This document shows positions 1 to 9,123 of a stretch of DNA of 64,000 nucleotides, piece by piece. This DNA comes from Bacillus sp. FJAT-27264 (lineage in GTDB: Bacteria; Bacillota; Bacilli; Paenibacillales; Paenibacillaceae). The notes under the pieces were generated by a model that saw nothing but the letters and a program-made list of their open reading frames with translations, was not told where the DNA came from and did not search any database. The DNA lies in assembly GCF_001682855.1 (NCBI RefSeq), contig NZ_MAQW01000023.1, forward strand, positions 236,354 to 300,353, in the 5' to 3' direction. Within the stretch, counting starts at the first letter, position 1, and each line of letters opens with the position of its first letter. The translations under genes and the position numbers were made by a program.

Positions 1-157
1 CTATGCGCTGAAGTATTGGGATTGGCTAGTGATTTTTTTACATACATAGAAACAGCATTATCTATAATTCAGTTGCTTCCATAATGTACTTTGGGTCCCC
101 TAATCATGTAAAATAAAATTAATACTGCTTCATTCTGACATAGGAGGTTTACCATTC

Positions 158-1114
158 ATGCCCGTACGTCAAGAATCTATGCATATCATGAACACTGTAC
201 GCCACAACCTTGAATCCTGCATCCTTGGAAAATCATTCGAAATACAGCTCCTGCTGACGGCGATGCTCGCCGGAGGCCACGTCCTCATCGAGGATGTGCC
301 GGGTACGGGTAAAACCCAACTGATTCGTGCACTGTCCAGATCCATGTCCGGCGAATACCGCCGCATCCAGTGCAATCCTGACATTCTGCCGAGTGATATT
401 ACCGGTGTATCTGTCTATCATCCGAAGGACGAAATGTTCCATTTCCGCCCGGGACCGGTGATGACGAATATTCTGCTCGCAGATGAAATTAACCGTGCCA
501 CGACCAAGACACAATCAGCGCTTCTTGAAGTGATGGAGGAACGAAATGTCACCGTAGACGGCGAGACGTATACACTTCCACATCCGTTTATGCTCTGCGC
601 TACCCAGAACCCGATTGATTTTGAGGGGACATATACATTGCCTGAAGCCCAGTTGGACCGCTTCATGCTGCGAATCAGTCTGGGTTATCCCGATGCGGAG
701 ACAGAGAAAACGCTGCTGCTTACCCATCAGGACGGTCAGCCAGTGGACAAGCTTACGCCGGTCACCAGTATGAAGCAGATTGCTAGCATCCAGGAAGAGA
801 TCCGTGAGGTCTTCATCAGCGAGCCCGTACTGAACTATCTGCTGGATGTGGTGCGGATGACCCGTGAGCATCCACTGGTGCTGCTAGGTGCAAGCCCACG
901 TGCCTCTCTGTCCTTCATGATGGCCTGCAAAGCCTATGCTTTCCTGCAAGGGCGTGATTATGTACTGCCCGATGATGTCAAGATTCTTACTCCTTATGCA
1001 CTCTCACACCGGATTCTGCTGCGTCCGGAATCACGCCTGGATAATATTAGTGTGGATTCCCTGTTACAGAAGCTCCTGCAAAATATTCATGTGCCTGTCA
1101 CGATGAGGCAATAA
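158..1114 (+). CDS. MoxR-family AAA+ ATPase
   Basis: A 318-aa AAA+ ATPase of the MoxR group, thought to act as a chaperone-like ATPase for partner proteins encoded beside it. Walker A (GTGKT, about residues 49-53), Walker B (LLADEINR, about 106-113) and the sensor segment ATQNP (about 148-152) are visible, as is the MoxR-typical EGTY-LPEAQLDRF stretch. The ATG is preceded by AGGAGG at 142-147 with ten-base spacing. It is followed after one base by a DUF58 gene and then a transglutaminase, the standard MoxR-DUF58-TgpA trio, so the three are probably co-transcribed. The client is unknown. No convincing promoter was found in the 157 bases upstream. Confidence 0.95.
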   Translation: MPVRQESMHIMNTVRHNLESCILGKSFEIQLLLTAMLAGGHVLIEDVPGTGKTQLIRALSRSMSGEYRRIQCNPDILPSDITGVSVYHPKDEMFHFRPGPVMTNILLADEINRATTKTQSALLEVMEERNVTVDGETYTLPHPFMLCATQNPIDFEGTYTLPEAQLDRFMLRISLGYPDAETEKTLLLTHQDGQPVDKLTPVTSMKQIASIQEEIREVFISEPVLNYLLDVVRMTREHPLVLLGASPRASLSFMMACKAYAFLQGRDYVLPDDVKILTPYALSHRILLRPESRLDNISVDSLLQKLLQNIHVPVTMRQ

Positions 1115-1115
1115 C

Positions 1116-2360
1116 ATGAGACGTTATCTGTCTGCGGCGGCCGCTGTCATCCAGCCGGCGAAGCTCGCCGGCATCCTCGCAATTTGGGGCATCACCCTGC
1201 TGTACGTATTGTTTCAGGGTGGAAAAACATCGATTATGTTGTTTATTATGGTTTCTGTTCTCATCCTTTATTTAATTATTGGAGGGCTCGGCGGTGTTCG
1301 CCGGGCTACGGGCTCCCGCAGCTTCCAATCTGAGCAGGAGAAGCCCGATCTACTGTCCGCAGGCGGCCATCTTCGAGTGCGGCTTAACGTAACGATCCCC
1401 GGGTTTCTTCCGCTGCCCTATGTTGTTGTGCGCGAGGTCATGAAACGGCATAACGGTGAGAGCTGGGTATTCGAAGACAGCTTAATTACGAATCTCAAGG
1501 GTCAAGGGGAATTACGTTTTCAGACGCCGCCAATGGAACGCGGTAGCTATACTTTCGGGGAGACGGATATTCTCAGCGAGGACATCTTCGGACTCGTGGA
1601 GCACAAAGGTTCATTTGCGGCCGGGGGACAGTTCCGCGTCCTTCCCCGGGCGATATTTATTCCACGCTGGCAGCTGTATGAGCGCAAATCAAGGCTGGCC
1701 GGTCCGCAGGTCTCTCTGGCCCAGTCCAGACGCGAGACCACGCAAATTAACGGTGTTCGCGATTATGAGTATGGCGACCGTCTGACCCGCATTCACTGGA
1801 ATGCCACTGCTAAGACCGGGGCTTGGAAGTCAAAGGAATTCGAACATGAATCGATCCCTAAGACTATGATCGTTCTGGACGGCGGCTCGGGAGCCTATGA
1901 TACGGCTGCACAGTTGGAACTGGCGATCTCTATAACGGCCTCACTGCTTGGCTTTGGTATCCGTGAACGGATTGGCATTGGTTTATGCTGCCTGGATAAG
2001 ACGACCAAGGTCTTCTCTCCAGCTGAAAGTGGGGCGGAGCGGCAGAAGATGGTGCATTATCTGATAGATATCAACGCCGAGGGTCAAGGCTCTATTGTGG
2101 CCCGGCTGGAGAAAGCACACCGAATGTTCCCCAAGGGTGCTTATTTCGTACTTGTTAGCCCGCTGAGTGGACAGCCTGTGCTGGAGACCTTGCGCTGGGC
2201 GGAAAGCCGTGGCATGACCCCTTCCCATCTGCATGTTCAAAACCCGGCAGGGATGAATCGCAGCGAGAGCTGGCTAGAAATTTTAAAGGCACGCGGGGTT
2301 ACAGGCTACAGCATCAATTCGCTTCAGGATCTTCCTGCTGTACTAGGAGGGGAGTCCTGA
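1116..2360 (+). CDS. DUF58 domain-containing membrane protein
   Basis: A 414-aa protein with two hydrophobic segments near the N-terminus (about residues 15-60) and a soluble DUF58 domain. The family hallmark, an RDYEYGDRLTRIHWNATA-type segment, lies at about residues 212-230. The C-terminal half resembles the von Willebrand A-like fold usual in this family. The start ATG lies one base after the MoxR stop with no strong ribosome binding site of its own, so translation is probably coupled. DUF58 proteins accompany MoxR ATPases and may be their clients. The exact cellular role is not known. Confidence 0.92.
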   Translation: MRRYLSAAAAVIQPAKLAGILAIWGITLLYVLFQGGKTSIMLFIMVSVLILYLIIGGLGGVRRATGSRSFQSEQEKPDLLSAGGHLRVRLNVTIPGFLPLPYVVVREVMKRHNGESWVFEDSLITNLKGQGELRFQTPPMERGSYTFGETDILSEDIFGLVEHKGSFAAGGQFRVLPRAIFIPRWQLYERKSRLAGPQVSLAQSRRETTQINGVRDYEYGDRLTRIHWNATAKTGAWKSKEFEHESIPKTMIVLDGGSGAYDTAAQLELAISITASLLGFGIRERIGIGLCCLDKTTKVFSPAESGAERQKMVHYLIDINAEGQGSIVARLEKAHRMFPKGAYFVLVSPLSGQPVLETLRWAESRGMTPSHLHVQNPAGMNRSESWLEILKARGVTGYSINSLQDLPAVLGGES

Positions 2361-2361
2361 G

Positions 2362-4596
2362 ATGAAAAACTGGTTCAATCTGCTGAAATCAAACTGGCAT
2401 TATGCGTTTAGTCTGTTATGGTCGACCATCATTGCCCTGCAATGGCTTTCTTATACTGATCCGGTCTGGCTGCGAGAGACGACGGCCTCCGTGATAATTG
2501 TTCTTGTTGCTGTAGCAATTATAGAAATACTATTGCCCATTCAGCGGGTGTATCGCCTGCTCATCGAAGCCTGTGCCGTGCTATATCTCCTGTACCGGAC
2601 GCTGCAGCATTTTGGAATTTATGATACAGATATGATGTATGAGAACAAAGGAGAATGGCTAACGGATATCGCGTCCCAGTCATCACCGTATCTGGCCTTT
2701 GTCCTTGGGGCGTGGGCGCTGTTGCTGTTAACCTCCTGGTGGGTCAATACAAAGGCGCGTATTCTGATGTTTATTGGAATGAACATTGCTGCCTTCGGGG
2801 CACTGGATTCCTTCACTTCATCGGTGCTGTGGCAGGAGGTTGCGTGGACAGTGTTCGCAGGGATGGGCTGGCTGGTCAGTCAGCATCTACGCAGCTTTCA
2901 GGTTCGCTATCCGCACGGCTGGTCCTATTTGCTGGATTATCCCTTGAAAGCCGTTGTGAACATCGCCATTATTTTTTCACTGGTGATTCTTACAGGCATC
3001 AACATGCCGGAGGTTCGGCCTACATTGACCGACCCTTATACGGCTTGGAAAGAATGGAGTGGCGATGGCTCAGGTGTAGGTGGCGGCATCTCAAGCTCGA
3101 CGGACACGGGCGGTGGGAAGAATTCAGCCAACAAGACCTCGTCCGGGTACAGCTTGGATGACAACAAGCTGGGCGGTGGTTTCAATTTTGATTATGCGCC
3201 CGTGATGACCGTAATATCCGATCTGCGCACATACATGCGTGGAGAGACCCGAAACGTATATTCGGGGAAAGGCTGGAGTGATGATGATCGGCTGACCAGA
3301 GGTCCGCTTCGGCCTACAGAGGTCGGTGCAACCCTGGAGACTATCCCTTCGAAGGTTCAGACTCGTGAGTTACAGCAAACGGTAAGGATGCTGAACACCT
3401 ATGAGTATCCGGTAATCTTCGGGGGCTACTCTATTGCAACAGTAGATACTGTTAACGAAGAAGCCCAGAGCGATGGTCTGTTCTGGCGGAACAGGGACAG
3501 TGAGCTATTGTGGGATGCGGATGGGAAGAAGCGGCCCTACCCTCAGACCTACGAGCTAACTTCGGCGGTTCCGATCATTCCAGTTCAGGAGCTTAGCAAG
3601 AAGAGCTATGATCAATTGTACAGCGGAAAGGAAATCGATCCGGCACTACTGAAGCTGCCAGGGGCTTTCCCGGATCGCGTAAAGGAGTTGGCCAAGGAGA
3701 TTACGGCCGATGCCAGCGCTCCGTATGAAAAAATAGCGCTGTTGCAACAATATTTACAGGTGAACTTTCCATACACCAATCAGCCAGACCTCTCGCGTGC
3801 CAAGAGTTCTGATTTTGTGGATAGCTTCTTGTTTGAAATTAAGGAAGGTTATTGCGATTACTACTCTACCGCACTTGTCACTATGGCCCGTTCCTTGAAT
3901 ATTCCTGCCCGCTGGGTGAAGGGCTATGCGCCGGGAGAGCAACCCGAGCTGCCGGATAATCTGGGAATGCGGCCGGGTGGAGCAGCCAATAACAGTTATA
4001 CGATTACAGATGCGGATGCCCATTCCTGGGCCGAGGTGTATTTTGGAGAATATGGTTGGATTCCTGTCGAGGCGACTCCAGGTTTCAATGCTCCGTTATT
4101 AGTACAGAATGAGACTCCAGACCGTGATACTCTATCGGATCAGGAGAACCAGGAGAAACAAGAAGAAGCAGCCAAAGCTGCAGCGTCAGACCAAAAGGGA
4201 TTCCGTATAGGAACCTGGGCAGCGGTATTAGCTGCGGCAGTACTGTTGCTGTGGGCTGGGTTCCAGCTTTGGAACCACCGGCTCAAGCTGCGTTTTCTGC
4301 TGCAGCGCCTCAAAGGCGGCGGTCCTTTGACCCCGGACCAGAAAGTTCTTATTGAGACCGGACGGTGGGTCAAATATATGCGACGCAGAGGTATGAGGAA
4401 AGAAAGCCATGAAACGCTACGTGAATCAGTGGCTCGCTGGAGCAAGGAACGGCCTGCGGCAGCTGAAAATTTATCGGTTCTGCTCGGCATGTTCGAACAG
4501 GCGAAATACAGTCCGGATGTTATAGAAGACAAAGACTGGCGCACAGTGTATACTGAAGCTTTGCGGCTGCGGAAAAGCATGAAAGCCGGCAAATGA
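2362..4596 (+). CDS. Transglutaminase-like membrane protein (TgpA type)
   Basis: A 744-aa protein with a block of about six membrane helices (residues 1-215), an extracytoplasmic transglutaminase-like domain, one more membrane helix (about 614-635) and a cytoplasmic DUF4129-like tail. The catalytic Cys is in GYCDYYST (Cys498) and the His in HSWAEVYF (His554). The third position lies in VEATPGF, with Glu where many papain-like transglutaminases have Asp. AGGAGG at 2345-2350 precedes the ATG, which starts one base after the DUF58 stop. The family is known as membrane-bound transglutaminase-like proteins linked to MoxR and DUF58 genes. A hairpin terminator follows, so the operon probably ends here. 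Confidence 0.92.
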   Translation: MKNWFNLLKSNWHYAFSLLWSTIIALQWLSYTDPVWLRETTASVIIVLVAVAIIEILLPIQRVYRLLIEACAVLYLLYRTLQHFGIYDTDMMYENKGEWLTDIASQSSPYLAFVLGAWALLLLTSWWVNTKARILMFIGMNIAAFGALDSFTSSVLWQEVAWTVFAGMGWLVSQHLRSFQVRYPHGWSYLLDYPLKAVVNIAIIFSLVILTGINMPEVRPTLTDPYTAWKEWSGDGSGVGGGISSSTDTGGGKNSANKTSSGYSLDDNKLGGGFNFDYAPVMTVISDLRTYMRGETRNVYSGKGWSDDDRLTRGPLRPTEVGATLETIPSKVQTRELQQTVRMLNTYEYPVIFGGYSIATVDTVNEEAQSDGLFWRNRDSELLWDADGKKRPYPQTYELTSAVPIIPVQELSKKSYDQLYSGKEIDPALLKLPGAFPDRVKELAKEITADASAPYEKIALLQQYLQVNFPYTNQPDLSRAKSSDFVDSFLFEIKEGYCDYYSTALVTMARSLNIPARWVKGYAPGEQPELPDNLGMRPGGAANNSYTITDADAHSWAEVYFGEYGWIPVEATPGFNAPLLVQNETPDRDTLSDQENQEKQEEAAKAAASDQKGFRIGTWAAVLAAAVLLLWAGFQLWNHRLKLRFLLQRLKGGGPLTPDQKVLIETGRWVKYMRRRGMRKESHETLRESVARWSKERPAAAENLSVLLGMFEQAKYSPDVIEDKDWRTVYTEALRLRKSMKAGK

Positions 4597-4600
4597 AGCC

Positions 4601-4634
4601 CCGGGGCAGATGAAATTCTGCCTTGGCTTTGTTT
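4601..4634 (+). terminator. Rho-independent terminator after the transglutaminase gene
   Basis: A ten-pair stem (4601-4610 with 4617-4626, two G-U pairs) with a six-base loop is followed by a short T-rich run, CTTTGTTT. It sits just after the stop codon at 4596 and separates the MoxR operon from the next operon. Confidence 0.5.
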
Positions 4635-4660
4635 GCGAAGACCATAGAGTATGATATAGT
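4633..4660 (+). promoter_or_regulatory. Candidate sigma-A promoter for the yqeG operon
   Basis: TTGCGA (4633-4638) and TATAGT (4655-4660) are separated by 16 bases. Transcription would start near 4667, about 20 bases before the TTG start of yqeG. It is read by eye from consensus and is the only promoter-like sequence in this gap. Confidence 0.4.
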
Positions 4661-4687
4661 TTTTTGTATGAAATCGAGGTGAACGTA

Positions 4688-5215
4688 TTGTTTGAAAAGT
4701 TGGTCCCGAAGCTCCGGGTGAATACGGTGTTCGATATCGCTCTGGAAGAGCTGTATCAGCAAGGCTACCGGGGCATCATTACGGATCTGGATAATACGCT
4801 GGTCGGTGCGAAGGCGCCGTTAGCGACTCCTGAACTGCTGGTATGGTTCCAGAAGGTGAAGGAACTGGGTTTCAAGCTGATTATTGTATCCAATAATAAT
4901 ATGGACCGGGTCTCGCGTTTTGCCACACCGCTCAATATTGAATTTGTACATCAGGCCCGCAAGCCAATCAATGCTCCCTTTCATAAGGCCATGAAGATGA
5001 TGGATCTGTCACCTAATCAAACGATTGTGGTGGGAGATCAGATGCTGACCGATGTGTATGGAGGCAACCGGCTTGGTTTGTATACGGTGCTTGTGTTACC
5101 CATTTCTATTAAAGATGAGGGGATCGGCACAAGGTTCAACCGGCGGGTAGAGCGGATTGCCCAAAGCAGGCTCCGCAAAAAAGGATTGTGGCACGAGGAG
5201 GAAAAACCCCAATGA
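4688..5215 (+). CDS. yqeG: YqeG family HAD-IIIA phosphatase
   Basis: A 175-aa HAD-superfamily hydrolase of the YqeG type. The nucleophile motif is DLDNTLVG (about residues 32-39), motif II is IVSNN and motif III is VVGDQMLTDVYGGN. The substrate is not established. I chose the TTG at 4688, preceded by GAGGTG at 4676-4681, over the ATG at 4664, because the protein then begins LFEKLVPKLRVNTVFDI as in its relatives and has the usual length of about 170 aa. The stop overlaps the ATG of yqeH (ATGA at 5212-5215), so the pair is translationally coupled. The same order occurs in Bacillus subtilis. Confidence 0.93.
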   Translation: MFEKLVPKLRVNTVFDIALEELYQQGYRGIITDLDNTLVGAKAPLATPELLVWFQKVKELGFKLIIVSNNNMDRVSRFATPLNIEFVHQARKPINAPFHKAMKMMDLSPNQTIVVGDQMLTDVYGGNRLGLYTVLVLPISIKDEGIGTRFNRRVERIAQSRLRKKGLWHEEEKPQ

Positions 5216-6339
5216 ATCAACACAGTGAAACACAGCGCCCTGTTAAGTGCAGCGGCTGCGGCATTAAGCTTCAGACGGAGGACAGAGAGCTTCCAGGCTT
5301 CATCCCCGAGACGGCTTTTAATCGGGAGCCTGTGATCTGTCAGCGCTGTTTCCGTATCAAGAACTATAATGAAGCTTCTTCTGTATCGGTAGATCAGGAT
5401 GAGTTTCTGCGTCTGCTGAGCGGAGTAGGCGAGAAGAATGCCCTTGTCATTCATATCGTCGATTTGTTCGACTTTGAAGGCAGTTTAATTTCGGGTCTGC
5501 AGCGCTTTGTAGGCAACAACCCTGTTATTCTTGCAGTGAACAAAAGCGATTTGCTGCCGAAGGTTACGAACTGGAACAAAGTTCGCAACTGGGTGCAACA
5601 ACGCTGCAAAGAGCATGGATTGCGTACAGCTGAGATTGTACTCTGTAGCGCAAAGCGCAATCAAGGCTTTGACCGGCTGCTGGAATCGGTCTCTGAACTG
5701 CGTGGTCAACGTGATGTTTATGTCGTGGGTGCGACCAATGTAGGCAAATCTACGCTAATTAATCGTCTGATCTCAGACTATAGCGATCTGGATCAGGAGT
5801 TGACCACTTCACGCTATCCGGGTACAACTTTGGATACCGTGAAGATTCCGCTGGACGACGGTCATTACATTATTGATACTCCAGGGATTGTCTATCCTTG
5901 GCGCTACAGTGAATTAGTGCACCGCCGTGATCTGGATGCGGTTATGCCTGTAAATCCGTTGAAACCGGCCGTGTATCAGCTGAATGCAGGGCAGTCGCTC
6001 TTCTTTGGCGGACTGGGACGATTTGATTTTGTGCAGGGAGAACGCCAGTCGTTTACCTGTTTCATCAGTGGAACACTGAACATTCACCGTACGAAGCTTG
6101 AGCGTGCAGACGAGCTATACGCGAATCATCGCGGCGTCATGCTGTCACCTCCGGCAGCAGATATTATGGATGAGCTGCCGCAGTGGCAGCGTCATGAATT
6201 CCGTATTGGCCGGAATAGCCTCAGTGATCTATATATATCGGGACTGGGCTGGATTAAAATCAATGGAACGGAAGGTGCGGTTGTGGCCGTTCACGTTCCA
6301 CGCGGCGTGAAGGTGCTTACCCGCCCTTCGCTGATTTAG
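5212..6339 (+). CDS. yqeH: Ribosome biogenesis GTPase YqeH
   Basis: A 375-aa circularly permuted GTPase needed for 30S subunit assembly in Bacillus. An N-terminal zinc finger (CSGCG and CQRC) is followed by motifs in permuted order: G4 NKSDLLPK, G5 CSAKRNQG, G1 GATNVGKSTLIN, then G3 DTPGI. The ATG at 5212 has AGGAGG at 5196-5201 and overlaps the yqeG stop. A longer reading from GTG 5188 lacks a good site and runs through this ribosome binding site. It lies in the conserved yqe operon, 16 bases before aroE. Confidence 0.96.
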   Translation: MNQHSETQRPVKCSGCGIKLQTEDRELPGFIPETAFNREPVICQRCFRIKNYNEASSVSVDQDEFLRLLSGVGEKNALVIHIVDLFDFEGSLISGLQRFVGNNPVILAVNKSDLLPKVTNWNKVRNWVQQRCKEHGLRTAEIVLCSAKRNQGFDRLLESVSELRGQRDVYVVGATNVGKSTLINRLISDYSDLDQELTTSRYPGTTLDTVKIPLDDGHYIIDTPGIVYPWRYSELVHRRDLDAVMPVNPLKPAVYQLNAGQSLFFGGLGRFDFVQGERQSFTCFISGTLNIHRTKLERADELYANHRGVMLSPPAADIMDELPQWQRHEFRIGRNSLSDLYISGLGWIKINGTEGAVVAVHVPRGVKVLTRPSLI

Positions 6340-6355
6340 AGAGGGGGACGCCAGT

Positions 6356-7225
6356 ATGGGATCTACTGCCGTGAAGTACAAGAACGGTGATATCCTGCTG
6401 GGTGTAATGGGAGACCCGATCGGACATTCCAAGTCCCCGCTGATGCACGGTGCCGCTTTGAAAGCTATGGGCATTTCCGGGGCTTACGTGCCCCTGCATG
6501 TGAAGCGTGAGAATCTCGGCGAGGCCGTGCGCGCGATTCGGACGCTGGGCTTTCGCGGGGTCAATGTCACGATACCACACAAGGTGTCAGTCATGGAATA
6601 TCTGGATCGATTGGATGAGAGTGCGCTTGCTATCGGCGCTGTGAATACCATTGTCAATGATGATGGTGTGCTCACAGGCTACAATACAGACGGCATCGGG
6701 TATGTGCGTTCTTTGAAGGCGGAAGCGATCTCTGATCTGTCCGGTGCGCGGATCATGGTGATTGGGGCAGGTGGAGCAGCTAGAGGAATTGTGGCTGCCC
6801 TGCTTCAAGAAGCACCTGCTTCCATCGTCATTGCCAACCGCACCGCGGACAAGGCACAGGATCTGGCGGCAGAATGGAGCAGATCGGGTAGCTTGGCCGG
6901 AATCTCCCTGGATGACATGGGGGAGCATCTGAAGGATATCGATGTGCTGATCAACACCACTTCTGTCGGGATGTATCCCCATATCGACGGGCTGCCGGTA
7001 AATCCGGCACTGCTGCATCCCGGAATGGTGGTCAGCGACTTAATCTATAATCCGCTGCACACGCGGCTGCTTACGGAGAGCCTGGAAAGAGGCTGTATCA
7101 TTCACGGAGGTCTGGGGATGTTCGTCTATCAAGGTGCTTATGCTCTTGAATACTGGACAGGGCAGACTGCTCCTGTGGATATTATGCGTCAAACCATTGA
7201 GGAAAGCCTCAGCAGTGGAGCATAA
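6356..7225 (+). CDS. aroE: Shikimate dehydrogenase
   Basis: A 289-aa NADP-dependent shikimate dehydrogenase that reduces 3-dehydroshikimate to shikimate in aromatic amino acid synthesis. The substrate-binding region SKSPLMHG (about residues 25-32), NVTIPHK with the catalytic Lys76, GYNTDG with Asp112, the Rossmann motif GAGGAARG (about 137-144), NRT and the C-terminal GGLGMFVYQGA are all present. The start has a GAGAGGGGG ribosome binding site. Its place between yqeH and yhbY matches Bacillus. Confidence 0.96.
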   Translation: MGSTAVKYKNGDILLGVMGDPIGHSKSPLMHGAALKAMGISGAYVPLHVKRENLGEAVRAIRTLGFRGVNVTIPHKVSVMEYLDRLDESALAIGAVNTIVNDDGVLTGYNTDGIGYVRSLKAEAISDLSGARIMVIGAGGAARGIVAALLQEAPASIVIANRTADKAQDLAAEWSRSGSLAGISLDDMGEHLKDIDVLINTTSVGMYPHIDGLPVNPALLHPGMVVSDLIYNPLHTRLLTESLERGCIIHGGLGMFVYQGAYALEYWTGQTAPVDIMRQTIEESLSSGA

Positions 7226-7282
7226 GCAATGAATTTACTGGTTTAGGGTAATAATATGTTAATTAAGGAGTTTTGTTCATTT

Positions 7283-7576
7283 ATGTTAACTGGAAAACAA
7301 AAACGCTACCTGCGCTCGCTAGCACATCATCTTGATTCTGTATTTCAGGTCGGTAAAGGTGGCGTGAATGATCATCTGGTCCGTCATATCGAAGAAGCCA
7401 TCGAGAAACGGGAACTGATGAAGATTAGTGTGTTGAACAACAATATTGAAGATCCGAAGGAAATCGGTGCTGCACTGGCCGAGCAATCGGGTTCAGAGCT
7501 TGTACAGGTTATTGGGAAGACCATCGTTCTGTACAAAGAATCCCGTGACAACAAGACGATTGAACTGCCGCGTTAA
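7283..7576 (+). CDS. yhbY: YhbY family ribosome assembly RNA-binding protein
   Basis: A 97-aa single-domain CRM protein (called yqeI in B. subtilis) that binds pre-50S particles. LTGKQKRYLRSLAHHL at the start, the KGGV loop and the IEEAIEKRELMKI segment are characteristic. I prefer the ATG at 7283, since the protein then begins MLTGKQKRY like its relatives, with AAGGAG at 7265-7270 upstream. An earlier in-frame ATG at 7256 would add nine atypical residues and include the ribosome binding site. Confidence 0.95.
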   Translation: MLTGKQKRYLRSLAHHLDSVFQVGKGGVNDHLVRHIEEAIEKRELMKISVLNNNIEDPKEIGAALAEQSGSELVQVIGKTIVLYKESRDNKTIELPR

Positions 7577-7626
7577 CATAGCAGGAATCTAACGGGAATC
7601 GAAAAGGAAACGGGGAGGCGATCCTC

Positions 7627-8217
7627 TTGAAGATTGGAATCATGGGAGGGACTTTCGATCCTCCCCATATCGGTCATATGTTGGCGGCCGAATCGGCAAG
7701 GGATACCTACGTTCTCGATGAGATCTGGTTCATGCCTTCACATATACCCCCGCATAAGCATGAAGCAGGTGTATCCGGAGAAGATAGACTGGCCATGGTG
7801 CAGGAGGCAGTAAAGGATCATCCCTCTTTCCGTACACTGGACCTGGAGGTCCTTAGAGGCGGAGTCTCCTACACCATTGATACGATCAGGGAACTGCAGA
7901 GCGAGCATCCGCAGTGTGAGTTTTATTTTATAATTGGAGCTGACATGGTGCAGTACCTGCCAAAATGGCAGTCGATCGATGAGCTAGTACAGCGCCTGAC
8001 CTTTATTGGTGTGGGCAGACCCGGGACGCCGCTGGAGCTGGAGACGTTGCCTGACCATATTGCCCGCCGGGTTATACTTGCGGATATGCCACAGGTGGAT
8101 ATATCATCGACGATGCTGCGGAAACGGGCGGCTGAAGGCAGGTCGATCCGGTATATGGTACCGGATGGTGTTTATGATTATGTGCAAAGGGGTGGACTAT
8201 ATGACATACAGTCGTGA
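7627..8217 (+). CDS. nadD: Nicotinate-nucleotide adenylyltransferase
   Basis: A 196-aa enzyme that adenylates nicotinate mononucleotide in NAD synthesis. The nucleotidyltransferase motifs GGTFDPPHIGHM at the N-terminus (with HxGH) and ISSTMLRKR near the C-terminus are intact. The start is TTG at 7627 with GGGGAGG at 7612-7618. The 3' end overlaps yqeK by 17 bases, so the two are coupled, as in Bacillus. Confidence 0.96.
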   Translation: MKIGIMGGTFDPPHIGHMLAAESARDTYVLDEIWFMPSHIPPHKHEAGVSGEDRLAMVQEAVKDHPSFRTLDLEVLRGGVSYTIDTIRELQSEHPQCEFYFIIGADMVQYLPKWQSIDELVQRLTFIGVGRPGTPLELETLPDHIARRVILADMPQVDISSTMLRKRAAEGRSIRYMVPDGVYDYVQRGGLYDIQS

Positions 8218-8779
8218 AGCGCTTATTGAGGCAGTCTCTGCGCAGATGCCCGACAAGCGATGGAAGCATACGCTGGGCGTCATGGAGTCCTCCGTCAAGC
8301 TGGCGGAGACCTATGGAGCTGACCCTGTTCGCGCAGAAACTGCAGCCATTCTGCACGATGTAGCTAAGTACTGGCCTGTGGAACGTATGCGGGACATTAT
8401 TGAGCAGAATGGCTTGTCCAAAGAACTGTTGTCGCATGACAAGCAGCTTTGGCATGCAGAGGTGGGAGCTTTTGTCGCAGAACATGACTATGGCATTACC
8501 GATTCCGAGGTGCTGGATGCCATAAGGTATCATACCTCAGGCCGTGAGGGCATGGGAATATTGGAGAAGGTCGTTTGCCTCGCCGATTATATTGAGCCGG
8601 GACGCGACTTTCCGGGTGTTAATCACATCCGCAAGCAGGCAAAAGTCAGTCTTGAAGACGGACTAGTCGCCGGTTTCGATTCTACCATCAGCCTGCTGCT
8701 CGAGAAACGCCGAATTGTGTTCCCGCTCACCGTACTGGCCCGAAATGATTTAGTCAGAATATTGGAGGAAAAAGAATGA
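8201..8779 (+). CDS. yqeK: HD-domain hydrolase YqeK
   Basis: A 192-aa HD-superfamily phosphohydrolase. YqeK members hydrolyse diadenosine tetraphosphate symmetrically; that comes from family knowledge. Metal ligands are visible: His23 in KHTLGV, His52-Asp53 in ILHDVAKYW, a His in RYHTSG and an Asp in CLADYIEP. The ATG at 8201 gives the normal family length. A longer in-frame opening from 8006 would read through nadD and add an unrelated Arg/Trp-rich leader. The stop overlaps the rsfS start (ATGA at 8776-8779). Confidence 0.94.
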   Translation: MTYSREALIEAVSAQMPDKRWKHTLGVMESSVKLAETYGADPVRAETAAILHDVAKYWPVERMRDIIEQNGLSKELLSHDKQLWHAEVGAFVAEHDYGITDSEVLDAIRYHTSGREGMGILEKVVCLADYIEPGRDFPGVNHIRKQAKVSLEDGLVAGFDSTISLLLEKRRIVFPLTVLARNDLVRILEEKE

Positions 8780-9123
8780 GTCCAACACCTAGTAAGCTAT
8801 TGCAGCTGGCGCTTAAAGCTGCTGAAGATAAAAAAGCAATGAATGTCGTTGCGCTGGATTTGCGCAATATTTCACCGATCAGCGATTACTTTGTCATCTG
8901 TCACGGTAATTCCGATATCCAGGTGCAATCTATTGCTACCGAGATTCGTAAAGTCGTACATGAAGCAGGCGGTGTCATCCGTGGTATCGAAGGGATGGAC
9001 TCTGCACGTTGGGTGCTGATGGACCTGGGAGATGTAGTTGTCCATGTCTTCCACCGCGATGAGCGCGAATATTACAATATTGAGCGTCTATGGTCCGATG
9101 CCAAGGTTGTGGAGACTGTATGA
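8776..9123 (+). CDS. rsfS: Ribosomal silencing factor RsfS
   Basis: A 115-aa RsfS (Iojap/YqeL) protein, which binds ribosomal protein L14 and prevents subunit joining when nutrients are low. DLRNISPISDYFVICHG, the EGMDSARWVLMDLGDVVVHVF segment and a C-terminal LWSDA are diagnostic. The start overlaps the yqeK stop by four bases. The end overlaps the next ATG at 9120, so translation is coupled on both sides. Confidence 0.96.
   Translation: MSPTPSKLLQLALKAAEDKKAMNVVALDLRNISPISDYFVICHGNSDIQVQSIATEIRKVVHEAGGVIRGIEGMDSARWVLMDLGDVVVHVFHRDEREYYNIERLWSDAKVVETV

Noticed and set aside
2655..3161. A 168-codon plus-strand frame inside the transglutaminase gene
   Set aside because: It is out of frame within a conserved membrane protein and shows no start signal or domain.
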